Notes under the pieces: generated by a model
What the model was told of the DNA's origin: nothing
Databases searched by the model: none
Seen by the model: only the letters and a program-made list of their open reading frames with translations
Program-made: the position numbers and the translations under genes
Shown: one piece after another, positions 1 through 7,817 of the stretch
How the letters are laid out: each line of letters begins with the position of its first letter
Numbering within the stretch: position 1 is the first letter of the stretch
Assembly: GCA_026399075.1 (NCBI GenBank)
Contig: JAPLRR010000011.1
Location: 1-36,179, forward strand
Source: Methylococcales bacterium
GTDB lineage: Bacteria; Pseudomonadota; Gammaproteobacteria; Methylococcales; Methylomonadaceae
DNA: 36,179 bases
Reading direction: 5' to 3'

Positions 1-1
1 T

Positions 2-169
2 GAAGAAAGCTTGAAAATGGATGCAAAAAAACTTGCACTACCCCAACCGGAAGTCACTCAAGGGGATAAAAATATTGATATTAGCGATTTATTTGGAATA
101 TGGGAAAAGCATCCTAAAGATTTAACTCAAATTAGAAAACAAGCTTGGCAACGATCAGGATTAGGATAA
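2..169 (+). CDS. 3' end of a small antitoxin-like gene (VapB position)
   Basis: The frame is open from the window edge and ends with TAA at 167-169, giving 55 residues; an internal ATG lies at 17. The tail contains ISDLFGIWEKHPKDL and then a basic stretch ending QRSGLG. I do not recognise a named DNA-binding fold in this part. The stop overlaps the start of the next frame by one base (TAATG), and that frame begins like a VapC toxin, so the natural reading is the C-terminal half of a type II antitoxin. VapB C-termini normally wrap around the toxin. The function is inferred from position only. The true start lies outside the window. Confidence 0.5.
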   Translation, partial: EESLKMDAKKLALPQPEVTQGDKNIDISDLFGIWEKHPKDLTQIRKQAWQRSGLG

Positions 170-279
170 TGATTTTGTGTGACACCAATATCTTTATAAG
201 GCCACTACCAAGCAGATTGAATGTGCCGGCAAAAACTTCAGTACCATTGACATCATGCGAGGGAACCCAATATGGATAA
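169..279 (+). pseudogene. truncated VapC/PIN-domain toxin start
   Basis: The frame starts MILCDTNIFI, which is the typical first strand of a PIN-domain ribonuclease toxin including its first catalytic aspartate (Asp5). After residue 11 the sequence no longer looks like a PIN domain, and the frame stops at 277-279 after 36 codons. VapC proteins are about 130 residues long and need three further acidic residues, so this is a remnant. The break lies near base 200. It faces another broken gene on the opposite strand (253-333), which suggests a deletion or rearrangement joint between 200 and 255. Confidence 0.55.
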
Positions 280-333
280 CCAGGAGCCACGCGCGGCATT
301 TCTGACCGCGTCAGAATCAATTGGGGCAATCAT
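253..333 (-). pseudogene. truncated start of a P4-type/Toprim primase gene
   Basis: Read on the minus strand from ATG at 333, the frame encodes 26 residues containing DAVRNAARGSWLSILGSLA and stops at 253. The pattern of a short acidic start, then AARGxWxxIL, is the usual N-terminus of P4-alpha/plasmid-type primases, whose zinc finger and Toprim domain should follow directly; here they are missing. The ATG overlaps the TGA of the upstream gene (ATGA at 330-333), so translation was coupled and the pair came from one operon of an integrative element or plasmid. The assignment rests on a short motif and is therefore moderate. Confidence 0.45.
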
Positions 334-551
334 GCGACCACCGCATCAACAACTTGCACAGTTTGTCTAAAAAACAGGTCTGTCATCGACAAGATACAAC
401 CGTCATCCCATAAGACGGTTGTATCAAATCCCATTGATCCTTGTATAAACCTCCCGACAGCAATTACCTTACCGAAGGCTTCGGTTAAGGAATCATCATT
501 GAATGATCCGAATGTAGCGCGTACTATTGTTCCTACTTCTATATTTGACAT
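330..551 (-). CDS. small hypothetical protein coupled to a primase remnant
   Basis: The protein has 73 residues starting MSNIEVGTIV. I prefer this start to the in-frame codon at 575 because GGAG sits seven bases before the ATG on the minus strand. It is a beta-rich, acidic small protein (GTIVRATFGSF, TTVLWDDGCILSM) with no signal peptide or membrane segment, and I do not recognise a family. Its stop overlaps the start of the truncated primase, so it is probably an accessory gene of a former mobile element that survived when the downstream gene was cut. Confidence 0.5.
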   Translation of the reverse strand: MSNIEVGTIVRATFGSFNDDSLTEAFGKVIAVGRFIQGSMGFDTTVLWDDGCILSMTDLFFRQTVQVVDAVVA

Positions 552-739
552 GATATTTCTCCAAGCAATGTCCAAAAATCGCTAAAGTGGCGAACCCTTA
601 TCCGTATCACCAAAATCAGTTTATCCGAATGGCCTTTAGGTAACACGCGCAGGATTGTAAGCAAATGTAACAATTCGCCTGCCATCTGAACAAAACCCTA
701 TATACTCAAGCCTAATTAAACGGCTACCCGGATGAATTT

Positions 740-1456
740 ATGCAGCATGCAAAAATACTGATTGTCGATGATGATCGGCGAATACGGTCGCTATTGGAAC
801 GCTATCTTGGCCAGCAGGGTTTTGTGGTGAGTGGCGTTGGCGATGGCTTGGAAATGACCAAGAAACTGGAACGTGACCCTATCGATTTAATTGTGCTGGA
901 CTGGATGCTGCCGGGCGAAGATGGCTTGTCGATTTGCTTAAGGCTCAGTACCGATAAAAACAATCCGCCTATCATTATGTTGACCGCCAATGGCGACGCT
1001 GACGCGCGCATTTCAGGATTGGAAGGCGGTGCCGATGATTATTTGCCCAAACCGTTCGAGCCACGCGAATTGGTCGCCCGAATTCATGCTGTGTTGCGTC
1101 GTCGTCCACGTGTGAAGGCTGCCATTCCGATAGCCAACAGTTCACCGCTGCGTTTTGGCCCGTATCGCTTGGATTGCCTGCAACGCTGTTTATACCGGGA
1201 AGACCTTCAGATTGCCCTGACCGGCAATGAATTCGCCCTGCTCAATGTCCTTGCGCAACACGTCGGCACACCGCTGTCGCGTGAGCGTCTGGCTTACCTG
1301 ATCAATGGCCGCAACCATGACTATGACAACCGTTCGTTGGATGTGCAGGTTTCCCGATTGCGGCGCCTGCTGGAAGACGATCCGACCCGTCCCTGCTATT
1401 TGCAAACTGTTCGTGGCTTGGGATATATGCTGACTCAGCAAGAGGGCATAACATGA
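740..1456 (+). CDS. ompR: OmpR-type response regulator
   Basis: This 238-residue protein is a cytoplasmic DNA-binding response regulator. Residues 1-120 are a receiver domain with the acidic pair Asp11/Asp12, phospho-acceptor Asp54 (IVLDWMLPG), Thr82 and Lys104 (LPKPFEP). Residues about 140-235 form a winged-helix domain ending in the usual SRLRRLLEDDP...VRGLGYML pattern. Its stop overlaps the start of the sensor-kinase gene by four bases (ATGA), so the two are translationally coupled. The closest family is OmpR, judged from the receiver motifs and the EnvZ-like partner. A possible -10 hexamer (TATACT, 701-706) precedes it; I see no convincing -35. Its targets cannot be read from the sequence; the nine-haem cytochrome gene starts 400 bp downstream. 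Confidence 0.88.
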   Translation: MQHAKILIVDDDRRIRSLLERYLGQQGFVVSGVGDGLEMTKKLERDPIDLIVLDWMLPGEDGLSICLRLSTDKNNPPIIMLTANGDADARISGLEGGADDYLPKPFEPRELVARIHAVLRRRPRVKAAIPIANSSPLRFGPYRLDCLQRCLYREDLQIALTGNEFALLNVLAQHVGTPLSRERLAYLINGRNHDYDNRSLDVQVSRLRRLLEDDPTRPCYLQTVRGLGYMLTQQEGIT

Positions 1457-2751
1457 AGCTGTTTCCTAAAACATTATTTGGTCGTATGTTCTTGTTAACG
1501 CTGTTTATCATGGCCTTCAATTTTTTCCTGGTATGGTCAGCCCTGGCCTTTTTTTTGACCCAACCTGCCGGACATTGGCTAGCCACCACCAGTCAAGCGC
1601 TGATGATGATTGTCGAGGAAGTTACGACACAGACCGATAAAACGGCCAACAGCCAGTTGCTGGAACGCCTGCATGAACAGAGCGGCATAGTAATAGTAAA
1701 CAATGTTGACGAACGCTTTGACCGACTGCCAGATTTGCCGCTGTTTAATCGCTTGCAGGACACCCTGAATCAAGCCGGAAGCGATGCGTTATTGCTACGC
1801 CTACAGAAAGTTCCGCAAAACCGGCTTTGGCTGCTGCACACCCAAGCCCCGGCATTTTCCTTAGGAATTCCGGTGGGGGACATAGGCAATGCGCCCACTC
1901 TTTTACGGATAATTTTTTTGGCAAACGGCCTTTTATCGGCTTTTGCTGCTTATTTAGTTGCCGCTCACCTGAGCGCACCCTTAAAAGAGTTGGCCATAGG
2001 CGCAAGATCCATAGGTCGCGATTTAAATAGTGTGGACATCAATCCGCGCGGCCCCCGTGAAATTCAAGAGGTGGGGCAGGCGTTAAATCAAATGCGGGCC
2101 GATCTTGACCATATAGTCAAGGAACAGGAATTTTTGCTGGCGGGCATTTCCCATGACTTGCGTACCCCCTTAACGCGTATCCGTCTGGCTACTGAATTGA
2201 TGGCTGAAGATGCGGACGACCTAAGACTAGGCATGAAGGACGACATAGAGGAAATGGGCGGGATCTTAACGCGCTTTATCGAGCTGGCGCGGGTGAATAT
2301 CGAAGAAGCCGAGCCATGGCAAATAGGTGAAATTACCCCGCTGTTACTCGACATAGCGAAGAAATATCAACGCACCCAAGCGGATTTAACGCTGTCCTTG
2401 GATAAACTGCCTTCGGTGCGTTACAAACCAATGGCCTTGCGGCGGCTTTTGTATAATCTGATTGATAACGGTGTAAAGCATGGCGGTGGACAAGTTACAC
2501 TCACTACCCAAAATCATGGTGCTAAAATTGAGTTATGCGTCACCGATCAAGGCATCGGTCTACCCATGACCCCCGCAGAGTTGCTTACTTATTCGGATCT
2601 TAGCGATCCTCGGGGCTATGGCAACGGCTTAGGCTTGCTTATCGTACAACGCCTCGCGCAATTGCACGACGCGGAATTGACATTACGCAATAATAAACAA
2701 GGCGGCGCTGAAATTATAATGAGCTTGGGCACGTATCAAGGCCCTGTATAA
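1453..2751 (+). CDS. envZ: EnvZ-type sensor histidine kinase
   Basis: This is an inner-membrane kinase of 432 residues, the usual EnvZ length. Transmembrane segment 1 spans about residues 12-36, a periplasmic sensor loop about 37-148, and transmembrane segment 2 about 149-172. A HAMP segment follows (LSAPLKELAIGARSIGRD). The dimerisation box AGISHDLRTPLTRIRL carries the phospho-acceptor His234, and the ATP-binding domain has an N box (NLIDNGVKHG), G1 (VTDQGIGLP) and G2 (GNGLGLLIVQRL). The H-box is almost identical in type to EnvZ, supporting osmotic or envelope sensing with the adjoining regulator. Nothing appears truncated. Confidence 0.88.
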   Translation: MKLFPKTLFGRMFLLTLFIMAFNFFLVWSALAFFLTQPAGHWLATTSQALMMIVEEVTTQTDKTANSQLLERLHEQSGIVIVNNVDERFDRLPDLPLFNRLQDTLNQAGSDALLLRLQKVPQNRLWLLHTQAPAFSLGIPVGDIGNAPTLLRIIFLANGLLSAFAAYLVAAHLSAPLKELAIGARSIGRDLNSVDINPRGPREIQEVGQALNQMRADLDHIVKEQEFLLAGISHDLRTPLTRIRLATELMAEDADDLRLGMKDDIEEMGGILTRFIELARVNIEEAEPWQIGEITPLLLDIAKKYQRTQADLTLSLDKLPSVRYKPMALRRLLYNLIDNGVKHGGGQVTLTTQNHGAKIELCVTDQGIGLPMTPAELLTYSDLSDPRGYGNGLGLLIVQRLAQLHDAELTLRNNKQGGAEIIMSLGTYQGPV

Positions 2752-2805
2752 AACTTCCTTGGGTTTGACGCGTAATCTATGTTTTAAACGGTCAAGCCAG
2801 TTCGG

Positions 2806-2907
2806 GCAGGTGCTTTTCGTGCCCGACATTCCAATGCCTGGATTCGGTATTGGCTTTGGATACCGATTGTGGCATTGATTTGTGGTTTTGCCGCTGCCGT
2901 TTTATCA
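2806..2907. repeat. diverged copy of the GTTGGGCA-type dispersed element
   Basis: The 404-bp gap between envZ and the cytochrome gene (2752-3155) holds no convincing ORF. Its first part contains TGCTTTTCGTGCCCGACATT and, about 75 bases on, CTGCCGTTTTA. Both strings recur with few changes and in the same order in the element at 22197-22353 (TGCTTTTCGTGCCCAACATT, CTGCCGTTTTA). It is therefore a degraded relative of that element that has lost a recognisable right end. The rest of the gap is AT-rich and contains the regulatory site at 3075-3088. Confidence 0.55.
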
Positions 2908-3074
2908 GCGGACAACACGACTAGGCTGGCAAATGGTGTGTGTTTACTTATCCTCTCTGGAAATTTATTTAGGTCATATCCCAAGGCAATAGGTTATATG
3001 GCACAGTGTTACTTGGCCTAGGCCAAATCAGCCCAGCATTAATTGTACTAAGTTATTGTTTTAAAATAATAGGT

Positions 3075-3117
3075 CTGATGTGGATCAAATATTGCTTAAC
3101 TACCTTGACCCTAGTCT
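3075..3117 (+). promoter_or_regulatory. FNR/ANR-like box with a correctly placed -10
   Basis: CTGATGTGGATCAA (3075-3088) matches the FNR consensus TTGAT-N4-ATCAA at nine of ten fixed positions. A -10-like hexamer TAGTCT lies at 3112-3117 (four of six). If transcription starts near 3123, the box is centred at -41.5, which is the class II position from which FNR proteins activate. The cytochrome start codon lies at 3156 with GGAG as ribosome-binding site at about 3143-3146. The site is seen in the sequence; its use under low oxygen is inferred. Confidence 0.55.
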
Positions 3118-3155
3118 GGCGCGTTTAAGTACTTTTATCCCTTTGGAGACCGATT

Positions 3156-6100
3156 ATGCAAGCCATCCGCTGTTACTTCCGACCTTGGCCGATACCCATA
3201 CTAACACTTTTTGTTTTGCTGGTTTTCGGTGTGGATATGGCGCTCGCCGTCACTAATCCATTACGGATTAGCTCCGCTGCTTTTAACAAAACGACCAATA
3301 AGCTTATTGTTAAAACCAATTTTAAAGGCACTGCGACAGGCAAGCTGTTACTACTCCATAGCGAAGGGGGTATTTTGGCGGAAGAAAACGCCGCGCTTAG
3401 CCAAACATTCTCCATTCCCAAAGATCGGTTAGGGCAAATCCCCTGTTTTGTTGAAGCCAGGTTAGGTGAGTATAGCGCCAGCAAGGCTGTTACGGGTGCT
3501 TCCACTGAGTGTGGAAAAATCCCCACTTGCAAAATTAGCAGCCCTATCGCAGCCACAACGCTGCCAGTAAACTCACCTGTCACCTTCACTGCACTAGCCA
3601 AGCTTAAAGACACCAAAGCCGGCCCAATGAAATACGAGTGGGATTTTGCTGGTGGTGCGATGGGGCATCCGTCAACCCTCAGTACACAAGTTAAATTCAT
3701 CCGCTCTAACAGTCATTACCGTGTCCGTTTTAGCGCGACCGATGCCAAAGGGCATCGTTGTGAAAGTACTGTGAATGTGACGGTGGGCAGCCCCCCCAAT
3801 AATTTGCCACCGAAAGTGGCCGAACAAGCTGCACCCCTGCGGGGATCGGAGCTGGCGGGTGCTTCCGGCGATATCGTCGTTATCCCCTACCAAGAATGGT
3901 CTATGCAACATGAAGGTGACATGAAGTCGGTCAAGAACGGCTATATGACATTTGTGCCCACCGTTAACAATCTACGGGCTTATGCGTTTGAAAAAGCGCG
4001 CTTACCGCTATTTTTGGGTGACGATAAAGTGGAACTGCGTTATTCGGCCGCTTCCAACCCATTTGATCCGGTAGGTGCAGGTTCCATCAACTCCACTAGC
4101 CGAAATTGGCCGCTGAATGCGATGTCATTTGACATGGCGATCGTACAAAAAACCGATATTTGGGATATGTTTATGGGCCGTGCCGCCAGTGAAAAAGCGT
4201 CCACCTATAAGTCCACCTCTTGGATTATGGATCGTTACAGCAGTGGCGGTGCACCGGAAATGGACGAAGGGACGTTTAAGTACAAAGCGACAGATGGCGG
4301 TGGAGGTATGGGTCATGATCACGGCACTCAACCGGACGGCGACCCCAACAACAACGACCATGGGCGTTATATGCCAGGTAAGGCCAATCCTTATCAAGTC
4401 AACGAGCCCCAAGCCTTTTCTAAATTTGTTGCCGCCGATTATGCTAAGCAACCTGCCAATTGGTTCACGGCCAATTTAATCCCCAAAACTGACATAGACG
4501 ATGCCGGACGCGTCAACCCTTTTGCGTTGATGCGGGTGGAAGCGGTACAAAAAACGACTAAAGCCGTGTTGGCAAAAACGGACGGCGTACTCAGCTCAGG
4601 CCGTGATATGCACTGCCGTGAATGCCATGCCAAAGGCGGTATTGCCGCACCAACCAACCCACCGCATACCAAGGCGGCTTGCCGTGCTGGCGCCTATGGC
4701 AAAGTGGCGGATACCTATGTCGGGCGCACGGATTTTTTCTATCCGCCCTGCGTGGATAAGCCTGCGTATTTTACGGTGGCTGAAGCGGGCGGAGACCCTA
4801 ACAACGTGTTTGACCAAGAATACGCGGCAGCGCTCAACTACTCCAGTATTCATGAGTTTTATGATGGCATTTTTTTCCTAACCTATATGCAGCAGGGTAG
4901 TATCGACCTTGACTACTTTATAAGGGATGCCGATGGCAACCCCGACTTCACCAAACCTAACCCCAACCTTAAAAAGACCCTCGGCGATGCCCCCGCGAAT
5001 TGCGATGGCTGCCATTTTTCAGCATTGAACAATGATGTGTATGGTAGGAGTTGGTATGACGGTGGGCGTAATGATGTCAACGACGCTGCCTATTTTGCCG
5101 GTTATTCGGTCACTATGCACCGCTTCCACGGCGAGTTGCAGTGGAACGCTGACAAGTCCGGCATTGTCCGTGACGAAAGAGGGGTGTTCGTACGTTATCC
5201 GTGGGCCAAAGGTACAGCTAGCCTTAACCGTAACCCCAAAACCTTGTTCCCCATTTTTGGGGCCGATGGCAAGCAATTGCCTATGGAAGAAAACTGCCTC
5301 AAATGCCACGGCGGCCAACGTGAGCAGCATTACCGCGACCGCATGTACACGGCGGGTGTGACTTGTTATGACTGCCATGGCGACATGCTGGGCGTGGGTG
5401 GCGCTTTCACCAAGAAAGGCAAACCCGGTTTGGCGGTTCCGGGCGATCCAGGCGATCCTGAAGATGCCCAAGAAGGTGCTTTCCGCGTGCCTTGGTTTGA
5501 TGAGACAGATTGTGGTTCCTGCCATATCGGCAAAGGTTCGGATGCAGTATTAAAGACCGCTTTTAATACCAGCGACCCCGCACAAATGTCCCGTAAAGTG
5601 GATTTGAACAACCCGGATGCCGCACGTTTTGCCGTGGTGCCTTTGTACAAACGGACTATCGAGGTGAGCGCAACAGGCCGTTATTATCCGACTGAAACCT
5701 TTCCCCAATACCCCCAAGTCATTAACTTGGAGACTACGGTGTTCCGCGAAGGCAAAGACACCCACGGCAATGTTGCCTGTGCAGCTTGTCACGGTGCGGC
5801 CCATGCCATTTGGCCTAACCGCGACCCTAAAGCCAATGACAACGTGACGGCATTGCAACTGCAAGGCCATACCGGGACTTTGTTAGAGTGTAACGTTTGC
5901 CATACCGCTGATGCGTTTAAACAAAAAGATGATTTGGATGGCGGCATTTACAGCGGCGATGCCAAGCCACACATCTTAGGGGGGCCACACAATATGCACC
6001 CTGTGAACGATCCGTATTGGTGGAAAGAAGCGCCAGGCGACATTGTTGATTCCACTCCCAACAGCCCTAAACGCCCCGGTGGGATAGTCAAAGGTGGTTG

Positions 6101-6311
6101 GCATAATGACTACGCCAAATACACAGGTAAAGATGGCAAAGACCAGTGTGCGTCTTGTCACGGTGCAGACCACAAAGGTACACGGCTCTCCAGGACACCG
6201 GTAGACCGTGAGTTCATTACTGAAAAAGGTGCCAAAAAAGCCGTCAAAGCCGGTACTATTATTGGTTGTGACCTCTGCCATAGCCTGCAAAAAAGTTTTA
6301 CTGCTAGCTGA
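3156..6311 (+). CDS. secreted nine-haem c-type cytochrome with PKD-like domain
   Basis: The protein has 1051 residues. An N-terminal signal peptide (about residues 1-31, ending VDMALA) exports it. Residues about 32-120 form a beta domain, and about 125-215 a PKD-like domain (YEWDFAGG ... HYRVRFSATDAKG) with a cysteine pair. A Gly/His/Asp-rich stretch follows at about 380-405. Nine CXXCH haem-binding motifs begin at Cys487, 616, 714, 737, 786, 875, 912, 998 and 1038. Multihaem proteins of this size usually work as periplasmic or surface electron carriers, and the adhesion-like PKD domain fits an outer-surface location. There is no obvious enzymatic signature such as a CX2CK motif. It is monocistronic, lying between an FNR-like promoter and a strong terminator. 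Substrate and partner are unknown. RBS TTTGGAG precedes the ATG. Confidence 0.85.
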   Translation: MQAIRCYFRPWPIPILTLFVLLVFGVDMALAVTNPLRISSAAFNKTTNKLIVKTNFKGTATGKLLLLHSEGGILAEENAALSQTFSIPKDRLGQIPCFVEARLGEYSASKAVTGASTECGKIPTCKISSPIAATTLPVNSPVTFTALAKLKDTKAGPMKYEWDFAGGAMGHPSTLSTQVKFIRSNSHYRVRFSATDAKGHRCESTVNVTVGSPPNNLPPKVAEQAAPLRGSELAGASGDIVVIPYQEWSMQHEGDMKSVKNGYMTFVPTVNNLRAYAFEKARLPLFLGDDKVELRYSAASNPFDPVGAGSINSTSRNWPLNAMSFDMAIVQKTDIWDMFMGRAASEKASTYKSTSWIMDRYSSGGAPEMDEGTFKYKATDGGGGMGHDHGTQPDGDPNNNDHGRYMPGKANPYQVNEPQAFSKFVAADYAKQPANWFTANLIPKTDIDDAGRVNPFALMRVEAVQKTTKAVLAKTDGVLSSGRDMHCRECHAKGGIAAPTNPPHTKAACRAGAYGKVADTYVGRTDFFYPPCVDKPAYFTVAEAGGDPNNVFDQEYAAALNYSSIHEFYDGIFFLTYMQQGSIDLDYFIRDADGNPDFTKPNPNLKKTLGDAPANCDGCHFSALNNDVYGRSWYDGGRNDVNDAAYFAGYSVTMHRFHGELQWNADKSGIVRDERGVFVRYPWAKGTASLNRNPKTLFPIFGADGKQLPMEENCLKCHGGQREQHYRDRMYTAGVTCYDCHGDMLGVGGAFTKKGKPGLAVPGDPGDPEDAQEGAFRVPWFDETDCGSCHIGKGSDAVLKTAFNTSDPAQMSRKVDLNNPDAARFAVVPLYKRTIEVSATGRYYPTETFPQYPQVINLETTVFREGKDTHGNVACAACHGAAHAIWPNRDPKANDNVTALQLQGHTGTLLECNVCHTADAFKQKDDLDGGIYSGDAKPHILGGPHNMHPVNDPYWWKEAPGDIVDSTPNSPKRPGGIVKGGWHNDYAKYTGKDGKDQCASCHGADHKGTRLSRTPVDREFITEKGAKKAVKAGTIIGCDLCHSLQKSFTAS

Positions 6312-6345
6312 TTATTGGCTAAGAAGGAGCAGGTGAGCAGTAGTG

Positions 6346-6369
6346 AAAAGGGCGCGAAAGCGCCCTTTT
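6346..6369 (+). terminator. strong intrinsic terminator after the cytochrome gene
   Basis: A perfect 10-bp stem (AAAAGGGCGC / GCGCCCTTTT) closes a GAAA tetraloop and is followed by GTTGTTTT. It lies 35 bp after the cytochrome stop codon. The A-tract on the left means it could also work on the minus strand. Confidence 0.88.
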
Positions 6370-6456
6370 GTTGTTTTAAGCGTTTTTGTCGGGTTGTGGG
6401 TATCGCCTAACCTGACAATGCTTAGGTTGCAATAAGCAAAAAATTTAGCTCCTACT

Positions 6457-6768
6457 TTGACGGACACACTCCCCCCTTGGCGACGCTATAAACTTTTATC
6501 TAGCATCATCGAGTGGATAGCTGGCTTACTCTGGGCTACAGGCTTCATTTATTTCAACTTTGAGAACGACGATCTAACTGTTATCCTGTTTGCCATTTCC
6601 TTCACGATTTTTCTAGACTTAATAATGACCGCTATCGAGCGGCGGTTCAGTTGTTCGGATTGTGGTGGAGACGCAGAGGATAATATGAAGGGTTGTACCA
6701 TAGAAGGAGACAAGAAATTAAAAATATGTCGCCGATGCAATATCCTATGGCATATCAGTTCCATATAG
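6457..6768 (+). CDS. small membrane protein with C-terminal zinc-ribbon-like motif
   Basis: The frame gives 103 residues. Two hydrophobic segments (about 17-33 and 40-58) are followed by a soluble tail with CSDCGG and, about 25 residues on, CRRCN; two CX2C pairs at this spacing suggest a zinc ribbon. The only start available is TTG at 6457 and no good ribosome-binding site precedes it, so the start is uncertain. I do not recognise a family. Together with the next gene it forms a segment that is richer in A and T than its neighbours, between the cytochrome terminator and hppA, which suggests acquisition. Confidence 0.45.
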   Translation: MTDTLPPWRRYKLLSSIIEWIAGLLWATGFIYFNFENDDLTVILFAISFTIFLDLIMTAIERRFSCSDCGGDAEDNMKGCTIEGDKKLKICRRCNILWHISSI

Positions 6769-6833
6769 CCAATCGAAGCACCGAACAAACAGCGGGCAAG
6801 GCCACCTAACACTGAATATATTAGAGGCAAGAC

Positions 6834-7541
6834 ATGGTATCGAAACAATCAGTCGCAAAACTCAAGAAGATTGTCAAAAAGTACAAAGATGAAATTAATC
6901 TTCCAAAATTAGGGAAGTGGAAAAAGATGTCAGATAACGATATATGGACTGCAATCGTTATACAGGTAGTTGTCGTTGGTGGTTCTGCTCCTCATGTCAA
7001 AGTAAAAGAATTGTTAAGTTCACAAGAAAATTGGTATGGGCTTTTGCTGAACCTTTCCCCTAAAAAGCGAACAACTGAAATCCATAATATCCTTCGTTCC
7101 GCCGGAGTCAGGTACGTCTCTGAGAATAAGGGTGATTGCAGGAAAACGGACGCATTAGTTAAGAATCTTGCACTGCTTGAGTCTCTTGAAGGTCCAAAGA
7201 TATATTTACAACGTATTTCAAAAATCTCCGATGAAGCAGAGCGAGTCAGTGCAATTATTAAAGATATGTCGTATATCAAAAACAAAGGCGCACGCGACTT
7301 TCTAATTGGAGTAGGACTTATTGAAAATGCTATCGCATTTGATGTTCGGGTCAAAAAGGTACTAGAATTATGTGGTATTGAGCTTCCCAATAATCTTGCT
7401 AACAACAAATCTGCTTATAAAGAGTTAGAAACTGAGTTAATCGATAAAGTGTGCCGCCCACTGGAAGTTTCAGGCTCTGTTCTTGACCGTATTCTTTATC
7501 AGAAAAACAATGAAATTGTAGAGAGCTTATCTAGCGAGTAG
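6834..7541 (+). CDS. helix-hairpin-helix DNA-glycosylase-like protein
   Basis: The protein has 235 residues and is lysine-rich and cytoplasmic. The region around residues 145-185 (IKNKGARDFLIGVGLIENAIAF followed by DVRVKKVL) looks like the helix-hairpin-helix plus catalytic-Asp segment of the HhH-GPD superfamily (endonuclease III/OGG type), where a buried Asp follows about 20 residues after the hairpin. The N-terminal IWTAIVIQVVVVGG matches the position of the first core helix of such enzymes. No iron-sulfur cluster cysteines are present. GAGG lies seven bases before the ATG. The call is by pattern only; the protein could be a non-catalytic relative. Its base composition is lower in GC than the flanking genes, so transfer is likely. 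Confidence 0.45.
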   Translation: MVSKQSVAKLKKIVKKYKDEINLPKLGKWKKMSDNDIWTAIVIQVVVVGGSAPHVKVKELLSSQENWYGLLLNLSPKKRTTEIHNILRSAGVRYVSENKGDCRKTDALVKNLALLESLEGPKIYLQRISKISDEAERVSAIIKDMSYIKNKGARDFLIGVGLIENAIAFDVRVKKVLELCGIELPNNLANNKSAYKELETELIDKVCRPLEVSGSVLDRILYQKNNEIVESLSSE

Positions 7542-7555
7542 GCCATATGGAGTGC

Positions 7556-7580
7556 AATGGAATGGAATGGAATGGAATGA
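7556..7580. repeat. AATGG pentanucleotide tandem repeat
   Basis: Four perfect AATGG units and a fifth with one change (AATGA) follow the stop of the preceding gene by 15 bp. The 276-bp gap 7542-7817 otherwise holds a complementary ATTCCATT about 35 bp downstream and the ribosome-binding region of hppA; no gene is seen in it. Confidence 0.8.
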
Positions 7581-7817
7581 GGGATAAACCATCATACTCG
7601 TGGTATTCCTATATTCCATTGAGCGCCTACTGGCTGCTAATTATTGCTTGATTACAAACACAAATCATCCCAACTTTCTCTCTAAGTGAGACGTAACTTT
7701 TTGACTTGTGTGGATGCTTAAGGGGGAGGGGCTATTGATAATAAATATTATAAATACAACAAAAAAATAAGCATGAACTTATAGGCGCAAGCCAACAATT
7801 GAGGAGTAGGGGGTAAG

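Noticed and set aside
132..329. 65-residue minus-strand frame crossing the vapBC and primase remnants
   Set aside because: It starts with TTG directly after another stop, runs antisense through the antitoxin end, and its tail is low-complexity; the overlapping frames have recognisable starts.
3173..3700. 175-residue minus-strand frame opposite the cytochrome gene
   Set aside because: It covers the signal peptide and PKD region of a well-supported gene and has no ribosome-binding site.
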